This document shows, in pieces, positions 23,016 through 32,664 of a DNA stretch of 64,000 nt (position 1 is its first letter; each line of letters begins with the position of its first letter). The DNA is from Megascapheus bottae (lineage: Eukaryota > Chordata > Mammalia > Rodentia > Geomyidae): the NCBI GenBank assembly GCA_024803745.1, contig JANJXV010000160.1, forward strand, positions 1,556,001-1,620,000, given 5' to 3'. The notes below the pieces were generated by a model. The model ran no database searches. It was not told where the DNA came from and saw only the letters and a program-made list of their open reading frames with translations. Both the position numbers and the translations under genes were made by a program.

Positions 23016-23675
23016 AAAAGCAAAAACAAGAGCAAAAGCGTGTGTCCATGCCTGGCGTGCCATTCACTGGCAGCAGAAACTCAGAAGGAGGCGGGAGTTG
23101 TAAGACAGGATAGGAACATTTAGTTTAATTGCCTGGGGAGGGTCAGAAACAACTCTTTGTTCAGCCCCACCAAGCTAATTAGTTGAAAAAACAACATTCT
23201 CAGCCCATAAACAAGAGTCTTTTTTTTTTTCTATAAGCAATTAGGAATGACCCTAATCTTATTCACTTAAACATACATCCCACAGCAAAGCTGGAAAGAC
23301 ACCAAAGCATTGGAAAGACACCAAAGTTGAGGCTGCACAACTGCCTTTGTGAATCCTCAAAGCTTCCCAATGAAAGATCAACTGCCCTTCCTTCGAAGAT
23401 TTTCTTCTTTGCTTTCTCCTGAGCATAAATTTCCAGATGTGCAGCAGGTGACAGCAGGAAGCCAGAGTTCTAACCCATCATACTAACCCAGCCCTTCCCC
23501 TGCCCAACCTCACACCTCACACATTGCTCCCTACTGGACAGTTTGCATTGTCTCTGCCTTCTGCCAGCCTGGAAATACTGTGAGGGCCAGTGAAGAGCCA
23601 TCACCTGCCATCTGAGTGCTCTACTGCTTTACACAGGGAAAGGATGAAGCAAACTATTGTTGAATAAACCAATGG

Positions 23676-23712
23676 AGGATGGATGGATGGATGGATGGAT
23701 GGATGGATGGAT
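23676..23712. repeat. (GGAT)n tetranucleotide repeat and flanking purine-rich tract
   Basis: About nine GGAT units are followed to about 23825 by a diverged GGAT/GGAA-rich purine tract. The open frames through it (for example 23654-23860) are repeat artefacts. Confidence 0.95.
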
Positions 23713-23904
23713 ATGAAAGGAAGGAAGATAGATGGATGATGGATAGAAGGATAGGGAATGGATAGGATAGATGATGGGTGGAAAGGTTAAAGAGAGGAAG
23801 AAAGGAAAAAGGAGGAAAGAGGAGGACGGGAGTTTCTTTAATAGGGAATAAAGAGATCATTTGTTAGTATAAAGATTTGCAAATGATCACAGCAAATAAC
23901 ACTT

Positions 23905-23965
23905 CAAATGGGAGAGAGGGGAGAAGAGGAAGAGGGGGGGGGAGAGGGAGAGAGGAGGGGTGAGG
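23905..23965. repeat. Purine-rich G/A tract
   Basis: Low-complexity 'gggagagaggggagaagagg' type sequence with a run of nine G near 23934-23942. The 186-codon open frame starting here (23908-24468) runs on into the pyrimidine tract at 24308 and is an artefact. Confidence 0.85.
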
Positions 23966-24307
23966 CTGGTGCTCCAAGGTTGAGGGGTAACTTAAAAAAA
24001 ATAATCCAACTAACTGAAAGAATGACTGGTGCAGCCAGGAGCAGAATTCAAATTTTGGAGCTCTATTCTCCCAGCTGGGCACTTAAGAGTTTGGCTCGTG
24101 TGGTGGTGGCAGTTCACGGAGAGTTCAAATCCCCTCACAGACACGTGTGGGTGAATAAGTGGCATAGTCTTTCTTTCTTCCAAGTGCTTGATAGAAGCTT
24201 CCAGATGTATGGGGGTGTGCATAAGAGAGCCTCGAGTGCTCCACTCTCGATGGAGTCTATAAATATGCATGTTGGGTATCATGAATCATTTAGAGCTGGC
24301 TTGGTTG

Positions 24308-24316
24308 CTTTTCTTT

Positions 24317-24360
<44 letters not shown>

Positions 24361-24433
24361 TTTTTCTTTCCCTTCCTTCCTTCCTTCCTTCCTTCCTTCC
24401 TTCCTTCCTTCCTTCCTTCCTTCCTTCCTTCCT
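24308..24433. repeat. Uninterrupted pyrimidine tract: (TTTC)n then (TTCC)n
   Basis: This is a 126-base run of pure pyrimidine. The first half is (CTTT)n and the second half (CCTT)n, with a clean change of unit near 24361-24372. Such tracts are prone to triplex formation and length change. Confidence 0.97.
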
Positions 24434-24439
24434 GGCTAT

Positions 24440-24910
24440 CTAACTTTATTCTTGAAACTTCTTGCTAAGTTTGAAAGGACACCAAGGCGGAGAGAAATGT
24501 AGTTACCAGCGAGCTTGAGGCTTAGGGGTGAACACTTGGGCTCTTTCACCACTTTCAGAATTTGTTATCTCCGCTTATTTCGCTTTGGACTTTGAGTTTA
24601 CTTCCCCTCGTGGGGGCTCTGTCTCCACGACAGAACAAAGGGATACTAAGTCCACGCAGTGTGTGGATATAAAACACCAGTACAGCAGACAGAAGGAGCA
24701 CGCAGAATGGCTGGCCTCCTTCCTTTCCTCGTATGACTCTAGTCCACAGCCAAATCTAACTACATCATACGACAGCCAGGCCTCAAAGGTTAGCAATTAC
24801 CAGTCAATAAATGTTGCTCAAATAGAAAGTAATGGAGGAAGCTGCTTCTGACAGGGTCTCAGCCAAGCTATGCTACAGTAAGAAAATACTAAGTCTGTTG
24901 TTTTCATATC
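24440..24910. other. Unrecognised, relatively CpG-containing sequence
   Basis: There is no known repeat here. Scattered CpGs ('ctccgcttatttcgctttgg', 'cctcgtgggg', 'ctccacgaca') and an A/T-rich 'gatataaaac' motif at 24666-24675 stand out against the flanks. An open frame of 107 codons (24528-24851) is opposed by one of 73 codons on the other strand. Neither resembles a known protein. It could be a diverged exon, an old repeat or chance. Confidence 0.3.
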
Positions 24911-24913
24911 CTA

Positions 24914-25017
24914 TGCTCTCCCTTCTTCCTCCCTTTTTCTCTCTCTCTCCTTCCCTCCTTTCTTCCCTCCCCCCTCCCTCCCTCCTCCTCCTCTCCTTTT
25001 CCCTCTCCCTCTCTTCT
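24914..25017. repeat. Pyrimidine-rich CCT/CTT tract
   Basis: Almost pure C/T low-complexity sequence, with a central 'cccccctccctccctcc'-like core near 24967-24983. Confidence 0.92.
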
Positions 25018-25225
25018 GGTGTAAGACTTGAACCCAGAACTTCACATATGCTAGCCAAACATGGGACTACTTGTGTCACACCCCATCCCTAGATACTGAT
25101 TGTTTTATTTTTGTGTTTTTGGAGACAGAGTCCCTCTACTACCTTTATCTGAGTTGGCCTTGGTCTTGTGATTCTCTCAAGTAGCTGGAATGACAGATTT
25201 GTGGTACTATACCTGGCTATCATAA
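25018..25225 (-). mobile_element. Old composite SINE (ID-like plus B1-like), minus strand
   Basis: 'gacttgaacccagaacttca' and 'tatgctagccaaac' resemble a reverse tRNA-like monomer. They are followed by 'ttttggagacagagtccc', 'ggccttggtcttgtgattct' and 'aagtagctggaatgac', the reverse B1-like monomer. It is strongly diverged. Confidence 0.6.
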
Positions 25226-26720
25226 ATAACCTCTTCCACCCTCATACTTTGTGTTTGCCTGGATAGCTTTGTCACCCCCCTCCAGTCCACCCCCAGGGTG
25301 TTGTTCTAGAAACTGCCATCATAGAAAAAAAAAACATTAACCTACCATCGATGGTCCACAGGTAAACACCTGACCCAATCAGAGTCCTCCTCTGAGATCG
25401 GGATACTGGGAACTTGTATTGATTGTATTGGTTTGCCAGATCAGCTTGAGACCTGCTGATATCTGTGTCTACTTTCACATGGACACATAGATATCATATG
25501 ATATTCTCCCACAGAGGAGTGGAGAATGCCAGTCTAAGTGAAGAGATTGGGTAGGAAAAGGCGATTCAAAGATAAGACGAATTGATAGAAGAGGTGGGCG
25601 TGGAAATGTGGAAAAGTCCCAGTTTCCACTCAGACACATGACCTGCTCACGTGCCTTCCACGAATCACCCCAGTATTCTGATTTCCTGAAACTCACCATG
25701 TTTCTGTCACAACCAAGAGTCAAGGTCTGCCAACTTTAACGTTTTGGTTAAGTTCAAAATAATTTCAAATTACTCTTTTATTTCAGATCATTTCCATGTG
25801 AATTCTTGCCCACTAAGAAAACAGGAAGAATGGTTTTCTAGAACCATCCACTCACCCCCACCCACCTACCTACAGAGTATACCTCACTCAGACCAGTGCC
25901 CCAGCTAAGGACTGGAAGCTACTCTGTCTACATTCTAACAGCTGGCTCCTAGTGCCTCTCCTGAAGGAATGGCTTCTACCTGTCACTGCATGTGGGCTGG
26001 TTCAGTTTGGAATTGGAGTGGGGGAGAGTGAGGGATAGTTTAGAACCAGAGCGGAAGATCTCCTTTCAAGCAACTGACCTCACTCAATGAGAACAAGGAG
26101 AGCCAGCAAGGTCAGTATGTGAACTTGGCCTATATCCAAGGAACATATACAGTCTCCACTCAAACCTTTCTGTCTGGAATATAATAGGCCCTGAGAGACA
26201 GCCTATGAGCCAGTGAACTTGACCCCAACAGCCATCCTTCACTTTTCTCACCTCCAACATCCTCCCCCGCAAACTTCTTCCCTCTCCATTAAGTGTCCCT
26301 GGCCCTAAAGCTGTCACACCTTCCCAGGAAAGGAATCATTTCTAGTTTCATGTTGCATAATATGAAGCAAGGATTTGAGGACAATGGTTTCAAATCTAAT
26401 TATGGTACTACATGGACCTCCTGTCTGACCTCGGCTTTCAAGATCAATACAGATGTTTTGTCTGTTTCCATCATCTGGGTAGTTTTCAAACCAAAGTTAA
26501 GTTTACTCCCAGGTTCAGTGCTGAGTCTTTCTAGAAGAGAGCCCTTCCATATAGAAAGGGCACACTACCATCTAATGGGGCATCTTGGCCTTCAAAACTT
26601 TCTGGTAGGATCCATGTTCCCAGCCACCCCCTCTCCTCCCCCCCCCACAGATGGGCACTAAAAATATTTGTAGGGTGAATTAAAGGGAACGAAGGTAGTT
26701 AGAAATTTTGTTAGTGTAAA
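25226..26720. other. Unique sequence, no gene recognised
   Basis: The open frames at 25475-25723, 26084-26317 and 26293-26661 show no family resemblance. A weak L2-like tail ('gatgggcactaaaaatattt') lies near 26650. Confidence 0.4.
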
Positions 26721-26721
26721 C

Positions 26722-26945
26722 TGGGTACCAGTGGCTCATGCCTGTAACACTGGCAACTCAGGAGGCTGAGATCTGAGGATCTGAGGTTCAAAGTCAGCCC
26801 AGGCAGGAAAATTTATGAAACTCTCATGTCTAATTAACACTGTGGCTTAACCAGAGAGTTCTAAGCATCAATCAACCAATCATTCAGTCAGTCAATCTAA
26901 GGGTCAGCACCCAGGTTCTGAGTTCAACACTCAGTTCTGGCATGT
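26722..26945 (+). mobile_element. 7SL/B1-like + right-monomer SINE with CA/TG tail
   Basis: 'accagtggctcatgcctgta', 'aggaggctgagatctgagg' and 'ttcaaagtcagcccaggcag' make up the left half. The right half is altered by a CAATCA-rich insertion or expansion near 26868-26898, then 'gtcagcacccaggttctgag' and 'cagttctggcatgtgtg'. The 3' tail passes directly into the TG/CA microsatellite at 26943-27012. Confidence 0.82.
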
Positions 26946-27012
26946 GTGTGAGCATACTTTTGTGTGTGCGCGCGTGTGTTTATGCATGTGTACACACACA
27001 CGCACACACACA
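26943..27012. repeat. TG then CA microsatellite
   Basis: Interrupted TG repeats with CG steps ('tgtgtgcgcgcgtgtg') are followed by 'tacacacacacgcacacaca'. The run begins at the 3' end of the SINE at 26722-26945. Confidence 0.93.
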
Positions 27013-27039
27013 TAATCTTAACAGAGCATACATTTTTTT

Positions 27040-27150
27040 TAAAACCAGGTTCAGAAAAGTTGGATGTCTTGCTCAACATCACACAGCTCATGTGGCAAAA
27101 TTGGAACTCTAGGTAATCAGTGGTTGATCACCTATTACTGGTGTCCTGCT
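27040..27150 (-). mobile_element. MIR relic, minus strand
   Basis: 'gttcagaaaagttggatgtc', 'tgctcaacatcacacagctc' and 'caaaattggaactctagg' follow the MIR core in reverse, which reads as aggttaagt, cccaaggtcacacagc, then the ggaattcgaacc type end. Confidence 0.55.
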
Positions 27151-27289
27151 TGACATGGAGGCTAATAATGCTAACATTCATTAACTCTACCAAGAATCTC
27201 ATAATTTAAAAGAAGACCAAGGGATGAGTACATTTGTATAATGGTTACTACTGATTGCCATTATTGACTGAGTTTCGTGCCTGTAACCC

Positions 27290-27430
27290 CATCCTCCCAT
27301 GCATATACATTCTCATGTAATCCGTCTTAGAATGGTATGAGAGGACAGATGATACTTTACAAGTAGGGAAACTGAGGCACAGAAAGTTCAGTTGTTTCGC
27401 CTGGGTCACCACACAAGTCCACAGCCACTC
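27290..27430 (-). mobile_element. MIR relic, minus strand
   Basis: 'tctcatgtaatccgtcttag', 'aagtagggaaactgaggcac', 'tgtttcgcctgggtcacca' and 'actcagtagctggacc' are the MIR signature in reverse. An ancient tRNA-derived SINE. Confidence 0.7.
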
Positions 27431-27518
27431 AGTAGCTGGACCAAGGTAGACCCCAGAGACCTGTGCTCTTTGCCTTGAGCATTGACATCCCCAGGCATAA
27501 GATGGGAAGCACGATCTT

Positions 27519-27732
27519 CAAGAACCATTTTTTTGCCAGTCCTGGGCCTTGAACTCAGGGCCTGAGCACTGTCCTTGGGCTTTCTCAAGGCTAGAGCTCT
27601 ACCTCTTGAGTTACAGCACCATTTCTGGCTTTTTTCTATGTATGTGGTACAGAGGAATTGAACCCAGGTCCTTGTGCATGCTAGGCAAGCACTCTACCAC
27701 TAGAGCACTCCTGGCCCAAGAACCATTTTTTT
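27519..27732 (-). mobile_element. Full-length dimeric ID-like/Geo SINE with 16-base target-site duplication
   Basis: The body (27535-27716) reads 'gccagtcctgggccttgaac', 'ctacctcttgagttacagca', 'ggtacagaggaattgaaccc' and 'aggcaagcactctaccacta'. It is flanked by identical 16-mers 'caagaaccattttttt' at 27519-27534 and 27717-27732. The intact duplication indicates a comparatively young insertion. Small antisense and sense open frames across it (27549-27734, 27406-27588) are not genes. Confidence 0.95.
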
Positions 27733-28194
27733 AAGGCAGGCTGTACATCCAGTGTCCTGCATGGACTGACAGGAGATGCAGCAAACCCAATGGACTTGAT
27801 AAGACTCAACCTCAAACCTACCAAGTGCCCATGCCATGTGGTGGACACACAGAGGGCAGGTCAAAGAGGGAAACAAAGAGACCTATGCCAGCGTGAACTG
27901 GGTGGAAGCCACAGGAAGACCACAACGGCACAATGCACAGAAGTAACTCCCATTACTCTGCTGAGACTCTGGGCATTCATCACAGCAGAGCAAGAAATGG
28001 GTTGCCCAGGACCTAGAAAAGACCCAGGACCCTAGCAGCAGACAGCGTTGGAGCCTTTCACCTGGAAGGTCTTTGGAGCCATTTGGATTCCTTTTCCAAT
28101 GATCTTCCTGGTGTGATAATACACATTCTCATTCACACATTGCCTTGTGGATCCTTCTTGATGTTCTTCCCTTACGTGGAATGCCAGAAAACAT
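27733..28194. other. Unique sequence, no recognised feature
   Basis: Open frame 27790-28035 has no known family. I see no repeat. Confidence 0.4.
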
Positions 28195-28401
28195 ACTGAC
28201 CACCACAGGACAGGGTGGCCCAATGGCATTGTCTAGCATACACAATGCCCTGGGTTCAATTCCTTAGTACACAGAAAAAGCCAGAAGTGGTGTTGTGGCT
28301 CAAGTGGTAGAGAGCTAGCTTTGAGAAAGCTCAAGGACAGTGCCCAGGCTCTGAGTTTAAGCGCCAGGACTGGCAAAAAAAAGGAAAAAACAACTGACCA
28401 C
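28195..28401 (+). mobile_element. Full-length dimeric ID-like/Geo SINE with target-site duplication
   Basis: The body is 28204-28392. The ID-like left monomer has the A-box region near 28220-28240 and the B box 'gggttcaattcc' at 28251-28262. The right monomer is 'agaagtggtgttgtggctca', 'ctcaaggacagtgcccaggc' and 'gccaggactggc', ending in an A-rich tail. The 9-mer 'actgaccac' flanks it at 28195-28203 and 28393-28401. It is on the plus strand, so it shows the sense structure of the minus-strand copies. Confidence 0.93.
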
Positions 28402-28629
28402 ATAGAAGGTACTTAACAAGTGTCTACTGGTTGGCCAAAGGACTGCCCACCCAGGCCTACCTGGCACTGGTCATTTTAGAGCTGTCTAAGGAATCGATTT
28501 TATTTCAAACAGGTTGTAAGATACTATTTTCTTTTCTTTTCCTTTTTACTCTTCCTTGACAATGAAGTGCCTTTGAAAGTTCCTAAGTGATAGATATTAT
28601 CCTACAATCAAATGTTACCCTGCTGTTTG

Positions 28630-28860
28630 ATATCTATTCAAATCCAGTCTGGGCTAACTCTCATGTGCCAGATGCTTGGGTTGAACTAAGTTTGCTGAAT
28701 CTTCAAAACAACCCTGAAAAGGGGGGGGGGAAGAGAAGTGGCAGGGGAGGGGGAGGAAGGGGGAAATTCTATCGTCTGTTATCCTAGATAAGGGAACTGA
28801 GGCACGTGCGTGAGTTTATTTGTTCACAACATGGTGGACCTGAACTTGAGCACATAAGTG
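28630..28860 (-). mobile_element. MIR relic, minus strand, split by a G-rich tract
   Basis: 'gctgaatcttcaaaacaacc' and, after the G-rich tract at 28721-28764, 'agataagggaactgaggcac' and 'gtggacctgaacttgagc' fit MIR in reverse. The tract has expanded inside the relic at the place where a MIR reads 'ggtagtattatccc'. Confidence 0.5.
28721..28764. repeat. G-rich tract with several G runs
   Basis: A run of ten G is followed by 'gcaggggagggggagg' and five more G. Four or more runs of at least three G lie within 44 bases, a G-quadruplex-compatible pattern. Confidence 0.85.
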
Positions 28861-28861
28861 A

Positions 28862-30824
28862 GTTCACCAGCTCATAAATGGCTGGGTAAAGATTTCACCT
28901 CTGTTCTCTTTGCCCCAGAGCCCTGGCTCTGTCACCTCCATAGAAGCTCCTGGAAATGTCTTGGTGATAAACATCCAGATGACCATGGCTGTGATAACTT
29001 TGTACTGGCCAACACCTATCACCTTGCTCTATCCTATGTAGGTGTCCATCTCATCACTTAAAAGAACAACTTCATTTGCTCAGCAGAGCCTCTGTGAAGC
29101 AAAGTTCTTTTTTTTTTATCCTGAGGAAGAAGCCGAGACTAACAAGGTGGAGACTTGATCTCCACAGGGATGGGAGTTCAAGTCACAACCAGTGGCCTCT
29201 AGATCAGATGCCATCTACCTGGTTGGGAGTGGAGGCTCCAATCTCAGCGCACCACTCTCAGCTCAACCCATCCCATCCCTCCTCCACCCAGAAAGAACAA
29301 AAGGAAACCTTCCCTGGAAGCACCAAGCAAAGATGTCAGCATCCTGTGTCGCCATAGCAACCAGCCCTCCTCCATCTCCTCAGGAGGAGGGGGGGGAAGC
29401 AAAAGTCAAACTGAGCCTCCTGTGGAACATTCTGTGGGTAAACACCAGGACCAGTGTGTTTGGGCCTCTGTTTTCTCACGTCAATAGGGTGAATCATTCT
29501 TGGAACAGGGGCTGGGAAGCTGACCAGGTTCCTAAGTAGATAAGGTTAATGGTGCTCTTCCAGAGATGGCGGGGTCACTTTGAAAATTAATCCTGTTTTA
29601 TTTTATTTTCTTTCCTCTAGAATGTGGGCTTATACATGAGCAGATTCAAAATCAGAGAAGAGAAGCCAACAGCAGTTCCTGGCAAGGGATCTGTAAGCAT
29701 TACCACATCCCCTTTTAGGCTGACATCATCTTATTGCCCATCTCTTGGCAAGGTCTTGTCAACTTGAAGATTGGCAGATAGGAGAAAGAACACAGCAAGA
29801 AACCAAGGGATGTGAAAGCTTGGTGCCACTGTGTTCACAATGTCTAACCTGAGTCCTGGTGGAGGCCTTGCTCATTCCTAGTCTAGTTACAGACTGCAGC
29901 TATGAGCAATGATTTGGTTTGGGGCTCAGGGGTTGTTGGGGGGAGTGCTTTTGTTGCCAATATTTGATCTTGGTAGGAGAGGACGTGGAAGCTGAGGTTA
30001 GAAAGACAAGAAGCAGTAAGCTATAGGACCATGTAGAAAGAACATCTCAGACCAAAGTCATAAGCAGGTTCCAGGGTAATAACTACTCTCTCTGGATGGA
30101 AGTGGGTAGTGGGCTCTATAAGAGAAGTGTGGGGGTGGGGGGTATGGATAGGACATGGAAACTGTGGTGGAGGGGGGAGTGAACTAGGAATGTGATGGAA
30201 GTTTTATGCTAAATATTGTGTGAAGTCATTGGCAAATTCTAAGGCAAAGCAAAGGGAAGGGGCTATGTTATTCTCAGAGCCTGGCCTATATAACCAGTAC
30301 TCAAACATGGGATGAATGAGCTGAGATAATGCACAGAAGTGTTTTTCAAGCAGTGAAGTATTGCAGAAAATTTTGAGATCACAAAACTATTGCAGACTTC
30401 TAGGTAGCAAGGAGGGAAAGCGAGAAGCATCTGATTCGTAGAACACCCCATCCCTGTGAAAATCACTCCGAGCCACATCAAGATGCAAAGCTGGCAAGAG
30501 CCCCACCCACACAGACTTCTGAAGGAATTCTTTCTTGTCCACCAGAGACAGAACAGGAAGGTGAAGAAGGGCAGGGCAGGGGGGTGGAGAGGGAAATCCC
30601 TGAGAGCTGTGATCTGTGTGGCTCTGGTGTGGAGGAAGTAGGTTCTAATGAAGTACTGACTTCCCCACTGACCTCTTCTCCACAATGCAGCTGCTTTATT
30701 AGAGCCACTTGGTGGCTGGGATAGCCAGAGTTGTGACTGAAGAAGGAATGAACAGTGGGACCTTGTTGCAAAGAAGATGTGAGCTGGAAAGTGGGGGGAA
30801 GGGTAGTTCAGGATACAGGGTGTG
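28862..30824. other. GC-richer unique sequence, no gene recognised
   Basis: The open frames at 29076-29357, 29192-29539 and 30263-30856 show no recognised domain. The last of these, 197 codons on the minus strand, begins in the CA repeat at 30826-30859. A 'gtgtgggggtggggggtatg' G-rich patch lies at about 30128-30148. Confidence 0.4.
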
Positions 30825-30825
30825 C

Positions 30826-30859
30826 CACACACACACACACACGCACACACACACACACA
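30826..30859. repeat. (CA)n microsatellite
   Basis: About 17 CA units with one CG interruption. Confidence 0.96.
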
Positions 30860-31199
30860 GAGCAGCAGTTTGGAGCAGTAGAAATTTTGTCCTTTGGCTC
30901 ATGTTGAATGTGCTGTTTGGAAATGCCATGCTAAGGAATCCATGGTTGTAACAAATTCATGGATACATTTTCACTTTCATGTCAGGGAGACAAAGAGCTG
31001 GACTCTGCCCACGCTTAGCTATAGCCGGCAGGTTTCAGCACTCTGGACAGCAGCCAGGCGGGTTCATCAGCCCTCCCTTAGGTGGTGATGAAGATTCACC
31101 AAGACTCCCAGGCTCAATGGGGAAAGCCAGGAAAACCCACCCATAGTGTCAATTGGCAAACATCAAGCCTTGCCTGACCCTGTTTCCATTTCCAAGAGA

Positions 31200-31575
31200 A
31201 TTAAAGAGGAATTAAAATCCAACAATCTGGGATATAGGAAAATAATTTCTTACCGTACTTGAAATGTGCCGTTGCACTAAAATTACATGGAAAGTGCACA
31301 TATTTTCAAAAGATTTATGATGAGAAAGAGGAGGAAAAACTCTAAAAAGCAGTTGGTAGGCTGTCAATAAAACTCAAAGAAACATGAACTTGTTGAGAAG
31401 TGGTTAAATAAATGGAACTACCTTCATATGGTAGAATACTATGCAGTCATTAAAACTGTTTCCAAAAACTCAACAATGACCTGGAGAAACACTTCAAGTA
31501 CCAATTTTGAAAATGAGGGCTTTTTAAAAACAATATATAATGCAGAATCTCAATCTATGCATGAATGTTCACAAT
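31200..31575 (+). mobile_element. Old L1 3'-region relic, plus strand
   Basis: 'gttaaataaatggaactacc', 'ggtagaatactatgcagtca', 'ggagaaacacttcaagtacc' and 'aaaacaatatataatgcag' correspond to the late ORF2/3' UTR segment of ancient mammalian L1 elements, in the sense direction. No coding frame remains. Confidence 0.65.
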
Positions 31576-31581
31576 AGCTTA

Positions 31582-31695
31582 ATTCCTTCCTTTCTTCTCT
31601 CTTTCCTTCCCTTTCCTCTTCTCCCCTTTCTCCACCATCCCTCTTCACCTCCCTTCTCCCCTCTCTCCTCCTCCCTTCAGCCCCTCCCATTTTCT
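31582..31695. repeat. Pyrimidine-rich tract
   Basis: C/T low-complexity sequence with occasional A. The open frame at 31540-31911 starts here and is an artefact. Confidence 0.9.
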
Positions 31696-31880
31696 CTAGG
31701 GTTTGAACTCAGGGCCTTTCAATATGCTATGCAAATGGCATACTACTTGAACCATGCCCTTTTTTTTGTTGTTGTTTTTAAGATAAGGGCTCACTTTTTT
31801 TGCCATCTTTCTATCTATACTTCCCAGGTTGACAAATGTGTACCACCATTACTATCTTTGTCAAGACGATGTCTTAAACT
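31696..31880 (-). mobile_element. Possible old composite SINE, minus strand
   Basis: 'gggtttgaactcagggcctt' and 'tgctatgcaaatggcatac' resemble a reverse tRNA-like monomer. 'aagataagggctcac' and 'cttcccaggttgacaaatg' could be the second monomer. Strongly diverged. Confidence 0.4.
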
Positions 31881-31974
31881 TCCTGCAGGGCCAGCATTGA
31901 ACTATATATAATCTTCCCAACCGATGCCTATTGAGTAGCTAGATAGTGGGCAGCAGACCCTACACTAGACTATC

Positions 31975-32260
31975 AGCTTTGTACATGCTGTATGATTCTG
32001 TTTATATACCTTTTTGAAAATTATAGTTACATATGCACTTATGGGGTACAAAATGGTATGAGCGTTGGATGACTAAGTCAAGCTAATTAATAGAGGAGTT
32101 GTCTCAAAAGTGTTCAGGGAGTTTTTGTGAGAGCATTTGCAAATGTACTCTCAGTGATCTGGAAATGTACCTATGCTCAAGTATTAGCTATTTCACCAGG
32201 TTCTGTAACAGATCTCCAAAATGAATAATAAATAATTCATGCTTACTCCTTCTGTCTAAC
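31975..32260. mobile_element. Possible old L1 UTR relic
   Basis: 'aaaattatagttacatatgc', 'tggggtacaaaatggtatga', 'caagctaattaatagaggag' and 'taacagatctccaaaatgaa' follow the order of an ancient L1 UTR segment that I recall. The orientation is not assigned. Confidence 0.4.
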
Positions 32261-32433
32261 CAAGGCTTTATGCCTTATGATTGGCCAATGGCAAGACTAA
32301 AGAGAAGCAAATTGGAGTGTTCCAGAGCTTGCAGATGGAGTAGAGGTTGTGAGGACTGGGGCAACACCAGGGTGTTGATTTCTGTATTTGGGTTTTGTCT
32401 GGCCCATGCCTGTATGTGTCAGATAAAACTACA

Positions 32434-32663
<230 letters not shown>

Positions 32664-32664
32664 C

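Noticed and set aside
23908..24502. 186-codon and 77-codon plus-strand open frames
   Set aside because: They run from a purine tract into the (TTTC)n/(TTCC)n tract. The composition is repeat-driven and no domain is recognised.
27549..27734. Open frame that recurs in similar form at 21405-21626
   Set aside because: The shared peptide comes from reading the antisense strand of the dimeric SINE, not from a gene family.
30263..30856. 197-codon minus-strand open frame, the longest in the window
   Set aside because: It begins within the CA repeat (Cys-Val run), is overlapped by open frames in two other frames, and has no recognisable domain.
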